A stretch of 64,000 bases of DNA from Brevipalpus yothersi (Eukaryota; Arthropoda; Arachnida; Trombidiformes; Tenuipalpidae). Shown one piece after another: positions 1-13,318 of the stretch (within the stretch, counting starts at the first letter, position 1; each line of letters begins with the position of its first letter). Location: NCBI GenBank assembly GCA_003956705.1, contig QZCP01000834.1, positions 182,864-246,863 of the forward strand. Direction: 5' to 3'. The translations under genes and the position numbers were made by a program. The notes below the pieces were generated by a model. That model saw only the letters and a program-made list of their open reading frames with translations. It was not told where the DNA came from and ran no database searches.

Positions 1-252
1 GAGCATAGTTTCTAGTTATTGCCTATGGCTTTAGATTTTCCCCAAGAGTGAGAATACATTCTCACGTATTCTTGAAAAATTGTTTATCATTCAAGTTCTA
101 GTCATGCTAGTCTTCATTTCAAACCATAAAAGTTCGAATTGAACTTGAACTAATATTAGGTTGGTAAATGTGTCCACTATTTGAATAAATGATTTTTCCA
201 ATTTCCTTTTCCAAAGCTCATTCACCAGTAGCGAGGCACGCCTCATGAGTAA

Positions 253-258
<6 letters not shown>

Positions 259-294
<36 letters not shown>
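259..294. repeat. (AG)n microsatellite
   Basis: An uninterrupted AG dinucleotide run of about 36 bp. Any reading frame through it gives an Arg-Glu run that should not be taken as coding. Confidence 0.95.
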
Positions 295-295
<1 letters not shown>

Positions 296-511
296 CTCTA
301 CTCACTTTTTCAAGCAGTTTGTAGGACGAGAAACTATCTAGTCTTAACTATTCTTGCTAGGATTCACAGTTTGAATCATTGCCTTTCAAATTGGGTACTT
401 GATAAGACCATCTGTTCACTTGCTTTGGCTGGTAATAAGATTGAAAATCTGACGAAGCTTTGTGAAAATTTTTTCAATGGGGCTTTAAAGTGAGACCCTG
501 TATAAAAATTA

Positions 512-632
<121 letters not shown>

Positions 633-2217
633 ATGCTCTAGGTATAGTTCATCATTGGAAAAACTGTAGTCAACTGTGCAAACATTGAATATTTTCATTC
701 GGCACCAGATTTCACTCCTTTTATCTTTGACAAAATCTGAATATCTTATACAGAGACCACATCTACTTGAAGTCTGTATAGTGGACTATGCCATAAAAAT
801 CTCGGATAATGAGATGGCGATTGGCGATTGTGTCTGGGTGAGAAAAGAGAGAGCATCTTTCCTTAAGCTAACTATTCTATTCTTGTGATAATGAATGAGA
901 AATGCGAACATATGTGTAAGGGAATTTTATCAAAAATTCATTTTCATAATACAAGTAAATACGAGTAAGATGTGAGATTATAATTATAATTCGAGGAGAA
1001 AGGATTTGTTGTTGAACAAGAAGTTTTCAGATCGACTTTTGAGTCCATCTTCAAATGGTTTTCTTGTCTCTAGTAAAATAAATAAAAATTTATTCCATCT
1101 AGACAGAAAATTTGGCATATCAGGAAGCTACTAATGGCCATAGAAGTATTTTTTTAAATTACTAGAGGAGCGATTGGATGCCAAGGTAAAAAATGAAGAT
1201 GCAACAGATTTTATTGACCAGAAAGGAGGGGAAAAAATAATTGAAAAAACAGATATTGATGTTAACGTGTAGACTGTTAGCTATCATTGTATATTATTCA
1301 ATCACGACCACCGAAAATTGATTGCAATTGGAGCCTTGAATTGGCATTCAACGGCATTAGGACAGAGCTTGAGGGCTCGAGTGATAATGGTGTTTGTCTT
1401 ACTTCTGAATACCAATCTTTTTCCTCAATCTGTTTCTCATTTAATCTCTTCTATTGCCTGTTGTCTATGCAAACGATGGCATTTGAAAACATCCAAAGGT
1501 TGCAATCATGAACTTTTGAGGAGGAAATTTTCCACTCAAAAAAGTAATGTTATCAATTATTATTGTTATTGAGATCAAAATTGAAAGAAGGTAAATACTT
1601 TAAATGGCAATATTATGGCAACCAAACCAAAGAATACAACTTACAATCATGAAAAAAGTTACAATGATATGAAACTCTGGAAATGTTCAGAAAAGAAAGT
1701 AAAAATAATCAGATGAGTATATCAGATCAATTGGATTCGCTTCATCAATGTCAACTGACAGACTAGTCTGAAGTCTAACCAAATCAACTGATTGCAATCG
1801 TTTACTCCAAACTATTAATAGGACTTTTTCTCACCTTGAAATGTATTGCCGCCATCTTTACCTGGACACACTTTTTATATTCTTCATACTGAGCAACATA
1901 CTTCAAAATAACAAGAAAAACTTGTTAAAGGAAAAAACTTTTTTTCACTTGAGGCAAAGTTTGCCTTCTTGATTCAGTAGTTTAATGATTGCTGTGTTTT
2001 GACCAAAAACATTTGATCTCTCTGTAAGTGAACAGGTTTCGATGACTGATAAACTTTCTGAAGTTATTTTTTTTCTTATTTCAGTGGATAATTTTCCACA
2101 GCATTTCAGGGGCAGATACAAAGTGTGGAACTTTGGAACTTTCATCAGATTTCCAACATGTTCATTTAAGATGATTGTCTTTGACCAGTGATTGTGGTTA
2201 TCAATTTACGTGTGATC

Positions 2218-5200
2218 ATGAAGGTTTACAATATTATTCCACTGTTTCCAATTGTGCTGTGCACTTTTGGAATCGGATTAACACTACAAAGTGAATCAAA
2301 GAAAATTTATGAAATCTCCAAACATCGAGCCGATGAAGTGCGTGAAAGAATTGGTGATGTGTTTTGGAATTATGTGAAAGTTAATGATTTACAGCATTTG
2401 CAAATATCGCAAGAATGTTATCAAAATCTTAAATCAGCAACTTTGAAAGCCAATGAAAAATGGGGAAAAGAATGTGAGTAATTTGATTCATATTTTCAGA
2501 AAAATCCAAAATCAATCTAAAAAACTTGGAAAAAAATAGTATGTTTTTCAGTCTATTTCTCAACATATTTCAATTATTCACATAAAATAATTTACTCTAA
2601 TTTTAATTGTAATCCGACTGATTATTTTTTATTATGTTTTCCCGCAATTTTTATCCACTTCAAACATGTGATCAAAAATGTCAACAGTTGATTAAAGCTC
2701 ATGTTGATCATATCCGACACAATTATTGTTTCACAATTGTAATTTTATGTGTTAATTTTGTTTGTGTTCTCTTCACTTTTGGACACTAGTGCAATCTTTT
2801 GCAGGACAATTTCCGAAAAATTTTCACCTTGGCACTCTTGGTGACTTTGGTGAATATGATCAGTGTTATGAATCAAAATTGCCAATCAAAACACGCTACT
2901 GTATGGCATACCTTTTACCGGGAGATGAGCTACTCGAGGTGGAAAAAAGTGTCAAGAAAGTAGATTCATTTGATCGAACTGAATTATCACCTCAGATGGC
3001 CGCATATCTCAGTATTGGACTATGTGTACCGGAAACATGTTCATCAAAAGATATAAGTATGATCCTTGATCATGGTAAGTAATCATTCATGCATACACGA
3101 CATACACATGTACTCAAGATGTATTCAAGACAGCAATTTATCAGATTTTTTTAAACCATCTTTTCAGCTCTTAACCATTCTTCCAAATGGTTTCAAGCCA
3201 GAGAATGTCGATGTGATGAAGACAATTTTCATCTGCAAAATCTGACCAATCTTCAAATTACTGCTATGTGAGTTGCCACACTTTTCGTTGACAAGTTGAA
3301 CAATCAATGATAATGATTTAAATTCCAATCAGATTATTCACAATCATACTAGTCTTTTTGGTCTCATGGGCTGGCTTAGAGGATATTCGAAGGATGATAA
3401 GTGGCTCAAAAGCATCAGTTCCGAGTCTATTATATACATGTTTCTCACCGAAAAACAATCTTATCGAACTGTTTTCCAGTTCAAATGAATTGAGATGGCG
3501 AAGAGTTGATCAATTGCGTCTGTTATCCTATCAGATTGTACTTTGGATGCACATCATATTTTGGCCAATCCTATCTGGACCTCCGATATTGGGTGAGTTG
3601 GGCATCATAATTGATATCAGTATTTACCCTACATCTAATGTGTATTCTTATGGCCACTCAATTCTATGGATAAAGACAAAACGCAGTCCGCTAAAGAATC
3701 ATGTAAAAGCATTTGGATCCAGCCGTTCATCAACACTTACTACTTTGAAGGTCTCTTGTGTTTAGGGTAAGAAATAAATTGGTAAATACTTCGAATAGCA
3801 ATGATCATTAATGATTCTTATCTTGATTTTTATTTTGTTAGAGGCATATCGTCAGCGATCACAATAAGGGGTAAAACAACCAGAAATACAAGGCTTATTG
3901 ATTACTTTAAAATGATTTTATTAAGATTTTTTTCGTGAGTACATCAAACTCCACTAGTAAGCTATTTTTTTATGACTAAATTTGTATTATTTCATGCCCA
4001 TAGCACTTTACCTCTCGTGATTGCCACAGTATTTTTTGAGCTTTCAGCATCATTATTCTACAGAGGACTAGGCTTATTTGCTCTTCGAGAAACGCCAACT
4101 GAAGCTTGTAGTGCCAGTTTTTTGTATCATATTCTACTAATTAAGAGTGTCAAAGGTCAAGAGACAATGGTAAACTTTGAATAGCTTTCTCTTATGTACC
4201 ACTATGACTGGAACATTAAGACTTTTCTATAACTATTCCAACATCTATTCTACAGTGTGCACCACATCTCTGGTCAATTTCAGCAGAATTTCATCTCTAT
4301 GTCTTAGCATGCCTGCTCATGTATCTTTATCACCGTAATCCAACTTTTGGTAAGGTAATAATGTATCTCACTTCAATTGGTGGACTTGCTTATACGGTGT
4401 CAGTATTCTATCGTCTCAACATTACCGCATCATTTTTTGTCCATCCCTACAAGCTGAGGTTAGTGAATATTGAATCAGCCACAATCAATATTGAGTATCG
4501 TTCTTTTCATCAATAGTGATGGATATGATTTCACCCTTGGTCATTATATAACAACATCAACTCACCTTTGGATGTATGTTTTCGGTGTCATTCTGGTGAT
4601 CCTCATGAGTGAAAGATTTGATCAAAAAATCAGCCATGTAAGAAAAACTCTTGATTTGCTTTTTGATTGCTAATTTGATGATGTTTTCTCTTCTCTCTAG
4701 AAATGGCAACGATTTTTCATTCAACTTTCCAAGCTACTCCTCATCATATGTTCATTTTCCTCTGTGATATTCAATGTTTTCAAAGTAGAACCAACTCCTC
4801 TCACAACCGCCGTATATGTAGCAATAGTGTATTTAACTTATGCTTTCTTCTGTGTATGGACCATTTTTTCCTCTGCTGACGAAGCTCGTGTAGTTATTTT
4901 TGCCAAAAATCCTGAGAAAATCTCAAATTCTTCCGATATGAATGCTAACACTCAAATGCCTACACAAGCTAATAACTCCCAAGGATATGATCTACTCCAA
5001 GTTCTCTTGAAATTATCCAGAGTGGCCTACTTCCCATCAACAATGGTCATTCTTGCATTCTATTCAGCTGTAAGGAAGCCTATTGATGGCACTAGCTTCG
5101 AGCAAGTGAGTTTATTCTGTGTTTTGAAGGAAGTTGATACGAGAAGCTCCATGGAGATAATTTTTCATGAACTTCCATGGATTTCGAATATTTTATTCAC

Positions 5201-5369
5201 CTCGATAATTTATTTTTCTTTTCCTTCTTAGATATGCAATGACTTGATGATGTATGTATGTATCTATGCAACAGCACCCATTTTTCATATTCTCATCTCT
5301 GGTCCATCGGTAAAACTTTTACAAATCATCAGAGGAAGCCGAAAAAAGGAAAAAGGAAAGCTTGAATAA
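2218..5369 (+). CDS. Nose-resistant-to-fluoxetine (NRF-6)-like membrane acyltransferase
   Basis: Eleven exons join in frame to 705 codons: 2218-2473, 2790-3074, 3168-3267, 3333-3592, 3676-3766, 3842-3934, 4004-4169, 4256-4458, 4517-4637, 4701-5105 and 5232-5369. The first ATG opens a signal peptide (MKVYNIIPLFPIVLC...). Exons 1-3 give the cysteine-containing NRF domain, including the typical LGDFGEYDQCYES and SIGLCVPETCSS stretches. Exons 4-11 give an acyltransferase-3-type multi-pass region, with INTYYFEGLL where the family has its VDTFFFLSGLL motif and LWSISAEFHLYV in the later loop. NRF-6 relatives in nematodes and insects act in lipid or drug uptake across epithelia; that role here is inference. 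All splice junctions keep phase. The weakest is the 3676 acceptor (AAAG), chosen because it restores the motif. The C-terminal tail is short and basic. Confidence 0.88.
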
Positions 5370-6743
5370 GAAGCTCACCGAAAGGAGAATCCAATAATCT
5401 GTGATTTACGTGATTGTCAACGTACAGTCAGCTATTTTCTGATCTTTAAGCATCCTACTTATTAGCAATAACCAGGATTTCTCTATTTATTGGACTGAAA
5501 TCGATATAATTCGATGAAAAAATGTAGTATTCAGTGATTATTTATATGAATATCGTCGTGCGATTTTTATCTATTCTTTTACAAGTGAATCAAGTGATCT
5601 CATCTCTTATTTGCAAGAAAAACGGCTTTGCCTACTGATTGCTCACTGATCGCCTGATCGATAATGTATCTACACTTTTAATTTATCCTGTTATTCGTTA
5701 TGAGTTAATCCCCGAAGTTTCTGATTTACACTTGCCAACCTTAGTAAGCTGTTAGAGAATTACATTGTAACTCGAAAAAATTTGTTGACTTGCCATATTG
5801 CTCATTAAAATGAGCTTGTTCCTTGCAGCTATTCGTACATCTCAATCATTAGGACTATCATTTATATGAGCTGAAAACTGTTTAAACATCAACATGTATA
5901 CACCATTAATTTAATGGAAATTGGTTGGCTCGACACACGTTGGATTCATACAAACATGATTCAATAACTATTAGGTGATTACATGAGGAGACCTTGGAGG
6001 AGGCAAGTTTATACAGTTAATCACAACAATTTTTACTGATGGATTCTGATACTTGACGATAGTAGCAAATTGAAGCTTCCATAACATTATTTTTTGATTT
6101 TTTGTTGCAAAATTTGCTTGGTAAACGCTAAAATCAAGAGAAATCGTTTGGAATCGGTTCCATTTTTTCGAAATAACTGAATCATCAATCAACTGATGTA
6201 AATTGTAATCACTGATAAGAATATTGTTTCTACTGCTATTGATTCACGATCGGATTCGCAACATTGGCATCAATCAGTTATCAAAATGAGTGTCTTGTTA
6301 AAAAAATTTGCCAAATTAGTGATTAAGTTTCGAAATTGCTGTATTCAATTGAGCTGTACTTGCCCGACTATTGGCTTTTCAATTTTCTATCCGTTTTGCG
6401 TTGTAAATTAAGAATGGTAGACAAATGATAAACATGAAAATAAATTATTTGATTGTATCAAATGCACTTTCTCCCTGCACATTCAAATTACAATGAAACA
6501 TATTGGTACAGTCATTTCAGAATCAAATTTTTCATTAACATCATTAACAGTTAGATCATTTTCTTATTATTTCGCTCAGATATAAATTGTTCATTCTATT
6601 TGATTGAAGATCAATCGTTGAGCAAGAATGTAATGAAAATTTTTCTTTTCCTGGTTGCTGCTTTGGAATTGGATTCAAACGAAAATCAGCTCATCATGAT
6701 GAGCTATATACATTTTACCAATTTCTTTTGAATTTAACACTTT
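5370..6743. other. Intergenic region, no gene seen
   Basis: It lies between the 3' ends of two convergent genes (NRF-like + and RMDN-like -). It is AT-rich, contains only short unsupported frames, and presumably holds both 3' UTRs. Confidence 0.5.
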
Positions 6744-7722
6744 TTATCGGTAAGATGCATATTTTTCTCGCAAAGATGTTAATTCTTCTTCAATTGTGAG
6801 ATCTTCTTCCCGCTTAGGATCACATTTGACAGCAATATCGAGAGCTTTGATTGCCTACAAAGCATAGAAGTACGAGATTACCAATGAAAAAAGAGGCTAT
6901 TCAGTTCTGCCACATTGGTTGTCATTTTATCATGATAGCATCAGCATAAGCGATCAAAATTCAGTATGCAAATTGCAATTTAGAACTTACCTCATGATAA
7001 TTTTTCATACCAATGTGAGCTTTGGCCATCCAGAAGTGAGTAACTTTCGTATTTGGTTCAAGTTTATCTGCTTCAGCAAGCTTTTCCAGAGCATCCTGAT
7101 ATGTGGCTTCTGGTGGCTTGGTGAATATGATTGCAGCCAATTTGCGTTCGATCCATGTTAATTTAGCCACTTCAATACACAATCGGCCGAATGCCAGATA
7201 CACACCAGCATCGGTGGTACCAAGTCTAATTGCTTCTTCCAGATGATGATACACCTCATTACCACGTTGAATACGCTCTCGCTGGCCAACGAAGTAGCTT
7301 AATTTTCCTGATATATATGCAGCATAGGCATGATGAATTGGCTTCTCAGCATCCAGTTCCAAAGCTTTTTTGATATACTTTTCAGCTTCCAGAAAATAAT
7401 TTTTCTCCTCCTCTTTATGGCCCTTAACGGCAGCTAAACACGCTAATCGATACAAATTACGAGCAAGACGCCACAATATTTCGGTATTTTCGGAACCATT
7501 GAAACGTTCATATCCTTCCATTATCTTTGCTAACACCTCAGTTTTGTCCATGTTTATATCATCAACTTCTCGATCAATTTCCAACAACCACTCATCGTAT
7601 GTAGGTAATGTTGTGTCCTGGGACGATCTTGATTCGATGGCCACTTCCGGCATCTCTGCATCAGGATGCTGATCAGTATGTTGAGATGTTTCTTGAACGG
7701 AAGCTGTAGCAGAAGACATCAT
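6744..7722 (-). CDS. RMDN/FAM82-family protein (regulator of microtubule dynamics), TPR-like
   Basis: Exon 6991-7722 (further in-frame sequence upstream) joins in phase 0 to 6744-6854 through a 136-bp intron with clean GT..AG ends. From the MM start at 7722 the product is 280 residues. The core reads like RMDN1/2/3: ILWRLARNLYRLA, EAEKYIKKALELDAE, a helical repeat region and the family hallmark LTWIERKLAAIIFTKPPEATY, ending in a charged C-terminus. RMDN proteins are TPR-like and associate with microtubules, the ER or mitochondria; RMDN3 has an N-terminal membrane anchor. The frame stays open upstream of 7722 through a hydrophobic stretch (about 7770-7790, PIYAVILILCVKK) preceded by a CACAG acceptor. 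An earlier exon may therefore supply the true start and a membrane anchor, but I could not find it. Confidence 0.82.
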
Positions 7723-8077
7723 TGAACGGTCAACACTAATGACTTTCTTCACACACAAGATGAGGATCACAGCATAAATTGGTGTCTGTGAAAAGTGAAG
7801 AACAATATTTCAAATACACTTTCCCAGCACACTGTGGTAAACCTTGCAGAATGATAACCTTTGACCACAAGCACACTCTTATCGGGAAAACAAATCACTG
7901 AATATGTCAAAGATTAGCACTTCGAAATATCAGATCAACAATCAAATAGATTGTTGATGTATCAAGCAAAACAGCATGTATCAAGCAAGTGATAAGCCTC
8001 AAGTATCAAAGTATACATCAACTGGTTTTGAACCAGTTTGCAAGAGTTAATATAGTTAATATAAATAATTACAATTT

Positions 8078-8080
<3 letters not shown>

Positions 8081-8130
<50 letters not shown>
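8081..8130. repeat. (GA)n microsatellite
   Basis: About 50 bp of GA dinucleotide. It lies just downstream (minus strand) of the donor site of the small secreted-protein exon, so it would sit inside that gene's first intron. Confidence 0.95.
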
Positions 8131-8133
<3 letters not shown>

Positions 8134-8153
8134 ATTGTTTGATTACTGCTTAC

Positions 8154-8442
8154 CATCGATAGTAGTGGCTGGATTAAATCCGAATATGTTGGGATCAAAA
8201 TTTGGCAAAGATGTGGAAGAAAGAAGGGATGAACATGGGGATTCAGATGATGATGAATGTCCAGGAGGTTGAGGTGTTTGTGGAGATGCCATCAAATATT
8301 GTGAGAAGGATAACATTGGAATGTCACCACCATCAATTCCATGTAGTTGAACGTGGGATAGAGCTGTTGCATCATCTTTACTTGCGAACACATTGATGAT
8401 GATCAATGAAAGTAGGAATTTTATCAAGTGTTTATGGCTCAT
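8154..8442 (-). CDS. First exon of a small secreted protein, unrecognised
   Basis: An ATG at 8442 opens a good signal peptide (MSHKHLIKFLLSLIIINVFAS), followed by about 75 residues rich in Ser, Pro and Gln with no cysteine until residue 70. The frame runs into a clear donor (GATG then GTAAGCAG), so 96 codons plus one base are exonic and the protein must continue. A (GA)n repeat occupies the presumed intron, and I found no convincing next exon before the RMDN-like gene. It could be the start of a neuropeptide precursor, a cuticle or secreted salivary protein, or a chance frame. No family is recognised. Confidence 0.45.
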
Positions 8443-8746
8443 TCAGGGAAAACATATTTTTTTAAATTTTTATTACACTCGGAAACGCATTCCAATCAAA
8501 CGCTTCAGCCAAAGAATCAGTATGAGCTTTGTGGGGGGTAAATTTTTCTTGAACAGTATGACAAATTGTTCTATTGTTATGAGAAAATTTCGTTACATGA
8601 GCTGAGTGACGATTGATCATCATTTGGCACCTCAAAGGCGACATACATCAACTCTCAAATTCTGAGCTAGACAAAGGAATTACTATCTTACATCGACTAT
8701 TGGTGAACAGCTGGATGATTGGGAATTCCAAGATGATCAGATCTCA

Positions 8747-10477
8747 TTAGGCCGAAAAAAAGTCAGATGAACGATGTCGAAAGTATATCTCAATGGGCTT
8801 ATTTGGTAGAGGAAGAGAATCAAATCTGATCGGCTCGACGTTCTCTGGATGAACTGGTAATAATTCGAAATTTTTGACGATATGAGCAACGAAAAGCTTG
8901 ATCACAGTTAGAGCTCCTATTTTTCCAACACACGACCGAGGACCGATTCCAAATGGAATGTATGATCCTTGTGGAATTTTTGCCTCATTCTCTGGAAGAA
9001 ATCGATCAGGATCAAACGTTTCTGGAGATGGGAAAACATCTTCATCCCGCTGGATTATGAAAACAGCAATCAAAATCAGAGCATCTTTGGGAAGCACACA
9101 GCCGTCCAAAGCCAATTCCTCTTCAACAATCCTACTCATGAATCCACCAGATGGATATAAGCGGAGAGTTTCCTTAATACATTGATCTAGATAAGTGAAT
9201 GAATTGATTTCCGAAAGTGTAACATTCGGATCACCATCCTGGAAAGTTATCAGCTCTCGATACAATTTTTTTTGAATTTGAGGATGATTCGCGAGACAAA
9301 ACAATGTCCACATAATTGCTGAGGCTGTACCTTCCATACTATTGATCATAGTTGCCAGCATTTCATCACAAATTTTGGATATATTGACATCATCACCATT
9401 TTTTTGTGATTGATTGAAAGAGTCAATCAAGTGGGCGAGAAAAGGTTGAGGTACATTATTGTTGCGGTCATGAAATGTACTCTTGCCACTATAAAAGATC
9501 TTATTATGTTGGGTCGATTCGATCAAATCGGACATCAAAGACATCATGGTATTATAATCATTTTGTTGACCTCTCAGAGTCAAAAAGAGTCGATTAATTC
9601 GTTGAAACCACAGAAGAGGATATCCGGTACGATTTGTTTGAGAATCTATCCAGTTTTTGAGTTTCTTTTTGAGTATTGATTTGCCGAACCATTGTGAACT
9701 TTCATCGAGACCGAACGATGTTTCCAAAATATTCATGAGAACATGGTCCCGAATTATCGATTGAATTGCTACCCGATTTTTTCTCGATCCTACCTCAGAC
9801 ACCAACAGTTGAGCATATTTTACGGTATTTGGAATCATTGTTCGAACAATTTCCGCTCTGAAAGGCTTTATCATCATTTTTCGTCTAACTTTCCATTCTT
9901 TACCGGCCAAATTACTCAAATTTTGGATTCTATCGAAAGCAATTTGTGCTGGAAAACCACGATCTTGACTCTTTGAATTACTGAGAAAAAACTTCCGAAA
10001 GAGAAGACCAATATTATCAATCATCTTTGCTTACAAATTTCCTAAACCTTACGAATGATGCCTTTGCTATGTCCCCTTTTGTCACAAAAATGGCTGCATA
10101 AACACCCGAACTAATCGAAAACCAGCCAAGATCATTGAATAACGATCTATCATATTTTGATGGTAGATCTGGTTGGGTGAGAAATTAAATATTAATAAAT
10201 AAATAAGTAAATAAATAATAATGAACAAGTTAACAGAGGATTAAATTAGATTCTGAATTACGAGAAATGAATTCTGTCTATTTACACAATACTACTTACA
10301 CCTGCTGCGTAAGAACCAGAATAAATCGGTCAAATCCTTTGAGCCCCCTTTGCGTCTAGGAAGTGATGATAATCGGGCTACCCATCGTAGATGGTTAATT
10401 ATTCTGAAAAAATAGCCTAATATACACACTGAGAAAGCGAAAAGAGCCACACTGAGAGGAATGCTTGAATGGATCAT
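8747..10477 (-). CDS. Cytochrome P450 (microsomal, CYP3/CYP4-clan-like)
   Basis: Three exons on the minus strand: 10300-10477 (N-terminal membrane anchor MIHSSIPLSVALFAFSVCI), 10053-10168, and 8747-9991, joining in frame to about 512 residues, a normal P450 length. Visible landmarks are the K-helix ExxR (KETLRLYP), the PDRFLPEN region and a canonical heme loop PFGIGPRSCVGK with the Cys ligand. The I-helix reads NSMEGTAS, so Gly stands where most P450s have the oxygen-activating Thr, with a Thr next to it. The second intron (9992-10052) was placed by reading frame and alignment to the other P450 here; its acceptor (GGAAG) is weak and TTTCTCAG lies 10 bp further on. It is probably an ER monooxygenase of xenobiotics, lipids or hormones; the substrate cannot be told. 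Subfamily is not assigned. Confidence 0.87.
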
Positions 10478-11527
10478 CTTCTCAAGAATACAATTTTTGT
10501 TGGAACCAAAATTTACCAAGAAATTGAAGAATAAATTTTTTGAGATTTTTTTGAGAAATTGAGAAAAATAGCTAATTATACTAAACTTCGCTACCACTTG
10601 ATGACACAACTAGGGTGGAGATCGATTCACTGATCACATGCAAATAATATTTTTTTTTTTACTATAAATAACAATTTAACTACTTAATCATACGAGAGGC
10701 CAGCTAGATCAGAGTGAATTTGGAGTTGTGTCCAGGTTGAGACGATCACAGCTCTCTACGTACTGGATAGCACGAAGCGCGTTCTCTCTCTCTCTCTCTC
10801 TCTCTCTCTGGCCTCTAGCGATGGAAGAAAGTGTAAGAAAAAGAGAAAGAGAAAGAGATTTCGAAATGCTCAAATGACTTTTTATTGGTTTGCTGCAGTA
10901 ATAGCACACAGATATAGATGTAGAAGATAGGAAATGTTTTTGAAACTTCTTGATGTTGAGACACTTCAGGATCTAATGGCTTATCGATCCAGTATTCTGG
11001 GGCAAACAAGAGGTATGCTCATGGTCATTTTTGCAGGAAATAGCATCAGCATTTGAAACTCATGGTCAATCAAAGTAAGCCAAATGATTGTATCAATTCG
11101 TAGAGTAAACTTTACTGTCGATTTGAACAGGAGTAAAAATCGCTCTGATGAAATTTCTGGACTAAGATGAAAATTTGAGCATGTTTTGTAGCCTGATGAA
11201 CATTTTAAATATAATTTGAGAATCAAAAGCCTTCCATGAATGACAGAAAGCTGTAAATCAAAACAAAATGACAGTAAATAAGAGTTGAAATTTGAATTGA
11301 AATAAGAGGTTGGAATTAACTGGGAGGATCAATTGAAACCATAGAAAAATGAAAAATTTATTTTCATCATCATTTTATTTTTATTCGTTCAGATTCGAGG
11401 GAACTTCATCCAATAAAATGATCAAAACTTAAAGCTATACTCGCACGATGAACTTTTATCGGGGAAAGATCATGAAGAATAGACAATTGGTTGAGGAACA
11501 GTTCAATTTGTGGGGTCAACGCTGAGA
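10478..11527. other. Intergenic region, no gene seen
   Basis: It contains the 5' flank of the minus-strand P450 and a short CT run at about 10783-10809. Short frames exist, but none has recognisable content. Confidence 0.5.
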
Positions 11528-12161
11528 CTAATGAAGAATATTCATTCGTATGAAAATCAAAATGTAAATTACTGAATGTATTAACAGTTCAATCAATGAC
11601 CAAATAACTTTTCCAGATGAAAAATCCATTCCTCGAATCACAATGTCCACAACTGCATCACCGCCTGCTGGAGAAGGTATTATGTGAGGCAATAAGTTAC
11701 CATAGTAAGGTAACGACTCTTGTGGCCACAAAATGTGTCCAATTGAAAAGCCTGAAATGACGAGGCCAAAATTAGCCAACAGAATGGCCGTTATGTTTGG
11801 AACCAATTCAACCAGAATGTGAGTTACCAGAACAGAGTTTATAGTCATTATGGAAACTATGATCAATGGGAATATGTTATCATTCCTCTTGTTCACCAGA
11901 TCTGCCAAAGGAATGGTGATAAAGTAAGTCAAATATGAGATGATGAGAGATATCAAAATATTCCATATTAAGTTGTTTTCGAAAACCAATAGCAAGTTTC
12001 CTTCCAATAGTGGAGCTGTTTTTATTGGAAACTAGGGCTTCTCCTAATAGTAAAAGTGATCCTGTGAATGTTATATGGACGATCACACGCCAAACTATTT
12101 CATGATATGCTTTCCGATAGAAATTATCATTTACCGGTATCTCAGTTGGCTGGAGGTGCAT
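11528..12161 (-). pseudogene. ABC-2 type (ABCG/ABCH-like) transporter membrane-domain remnant
   Basis: Two overlapping minus-strand frames, 11880-12161 and 11528-12007, together look like the C-terminal half of an ABCG/ABCH half-transporter. There are several hydrophobic helices, then SGFSIGHILWPQESLPYYG (the family has G-IWP-E-MP here) and VVDIVIRGMDFSSG (family: RSI-LRGW), then a last helix. The frames are offset, so either a frameshift or an unseen short intron lies near 12000. No nucleotide-binding domain (Walker A, ABC signature) is visible upstream within 700 bp. I read it as a truncated, probably dead copy. A gene whose other exons lie far away is possible but less likely. Confidence 0.45.
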
Positions 12162-12906
12162 TTGAATTATTGTACTTTAATTTTGACAGGCAATAGTTTA
12201 TGCTGTGATAATCATTCTGTGTGTAACGGAAATTAGTCTTGATTGTGTGAAATAAGAATGGATATGATTATCTTCAGGAAACTGGTGAAATGGTTTTTAC
12301 CCATTCAATAAACATCTAATGATGAACGATTGGACATTGTTTCATGATGGAACTCTTCTGTTCAATGACCCTTGAATTAGTCTTAGCGTTCTCATTTCTA
12401 ACAGAGCCTGGAACTGATTGCTTGAGGGTACACTATCAACCATCAGTTCATTCAATTTTTTTGACCCAAAACATTATCACGGTTATGGGTAGGCATAGTT
12501 GAGCTATTCGATTGCTTCATTTTTTTCTGTGGTTAATCTTTCCGTTCAAAACAAAAATTCTTTCACAATTCATATGATGAGAATTTTTCTCACGATTCTT
12601 TTGGTCGTCCAAAAATGATAATTAATATTTTTCGATGATTATTTTATTGACGAAATCTTTTTGAAAATCCAAAATAAAGATTGCTCAATACTTTAGCATC
12701 CATTCATGGTAGCTATCCCTTTTATTTTCGTTTACAAACAAACAAAATCTAACAATACTGACAGATCTCAGTTTCAAACTGATTTTTTTCATTCGTTAAT
12801 TTTGCTAATTTTTATTGATAAGTAAGTGGACGAATGTGAATATGATGATACATGGCATAATTGATGATCATTTACATCAGATGACCATGTAAATATTGGA
12901 ATCATT
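12162..12906. other. Intergenic region, no gene seen
   Basis: AT-rich sequence between the ABC remnant and the small membrane-protein gene. It should contain the latter's promoter; no motif is strong enough to name. Confidence 0.45.
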
Positions 12907-13318
12907 ATGGACGCAGATATGTTTATCATTGTTATGCTTTCATTGTGTCTTGCATTAGTTGCATTCCTAATTGTAATGTGCTTATCTTTTCTCTCAAAAC
13001 ATTGTAAGTAGATGCCTAACTTAACGTAATCAATATGATTGATTGATTTTATGTTTTCGATTTATTCTAGCTAGTTCTAGTAAAAAATTTGGTAGACACT
13101 CAAGAACTGCAAGTTCCGGAAGTAAGTCTTCACTCAATAAAGGTCGATCAAGATCTATTTCATCGAATTATGTTCTCATGTCCGGACGAACTTCACAATC
13201 CGATAGTTCACAGGCCCAGCCATTGAATATGAGCAAATTTATTAGTGTACAGCAAAAACAAGAGGGCTTCGAAGAGGAAAAAAGAGAGGAAAAAGAAAGT
13301 GATACCCAAGGAACATAA
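12907..13318 (+). CDS. Small single-pass membrane protein, 114 residues, two exons, unrecognised
   Basis: Exon 12907-13003 encodes MDADMFIIVMLSLCLALVAF and a continuing hydrophobic helix. It ends at a perfect donor (ATT then GTAAGT) and joins in phase 1 to 13071-13318 after a TTATTCTAG acceptor. The second exon gives a Ser/Arg/Lys-rich tail with several RS and SGSK-like stretches, then an acidic C-terminus. Total length is 114 residues: a short extracellular N-terminus, one helix and a basic-then-acidic cytoplasmic tail, if the helix follows the positive-inside rule. I recognise no family. The clean splice sites and in-phase join argue for a real gene. It lies 550 bp upstream of a P450 on the same strand and could be its neighbour only by chance. 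Confidence 0.55.

Noticed and set aside
8898..9679. Plus-strand frames inside the minus-strand P450
   Set aside because: Antisense shadows; P450 motifs read on the minus strand.
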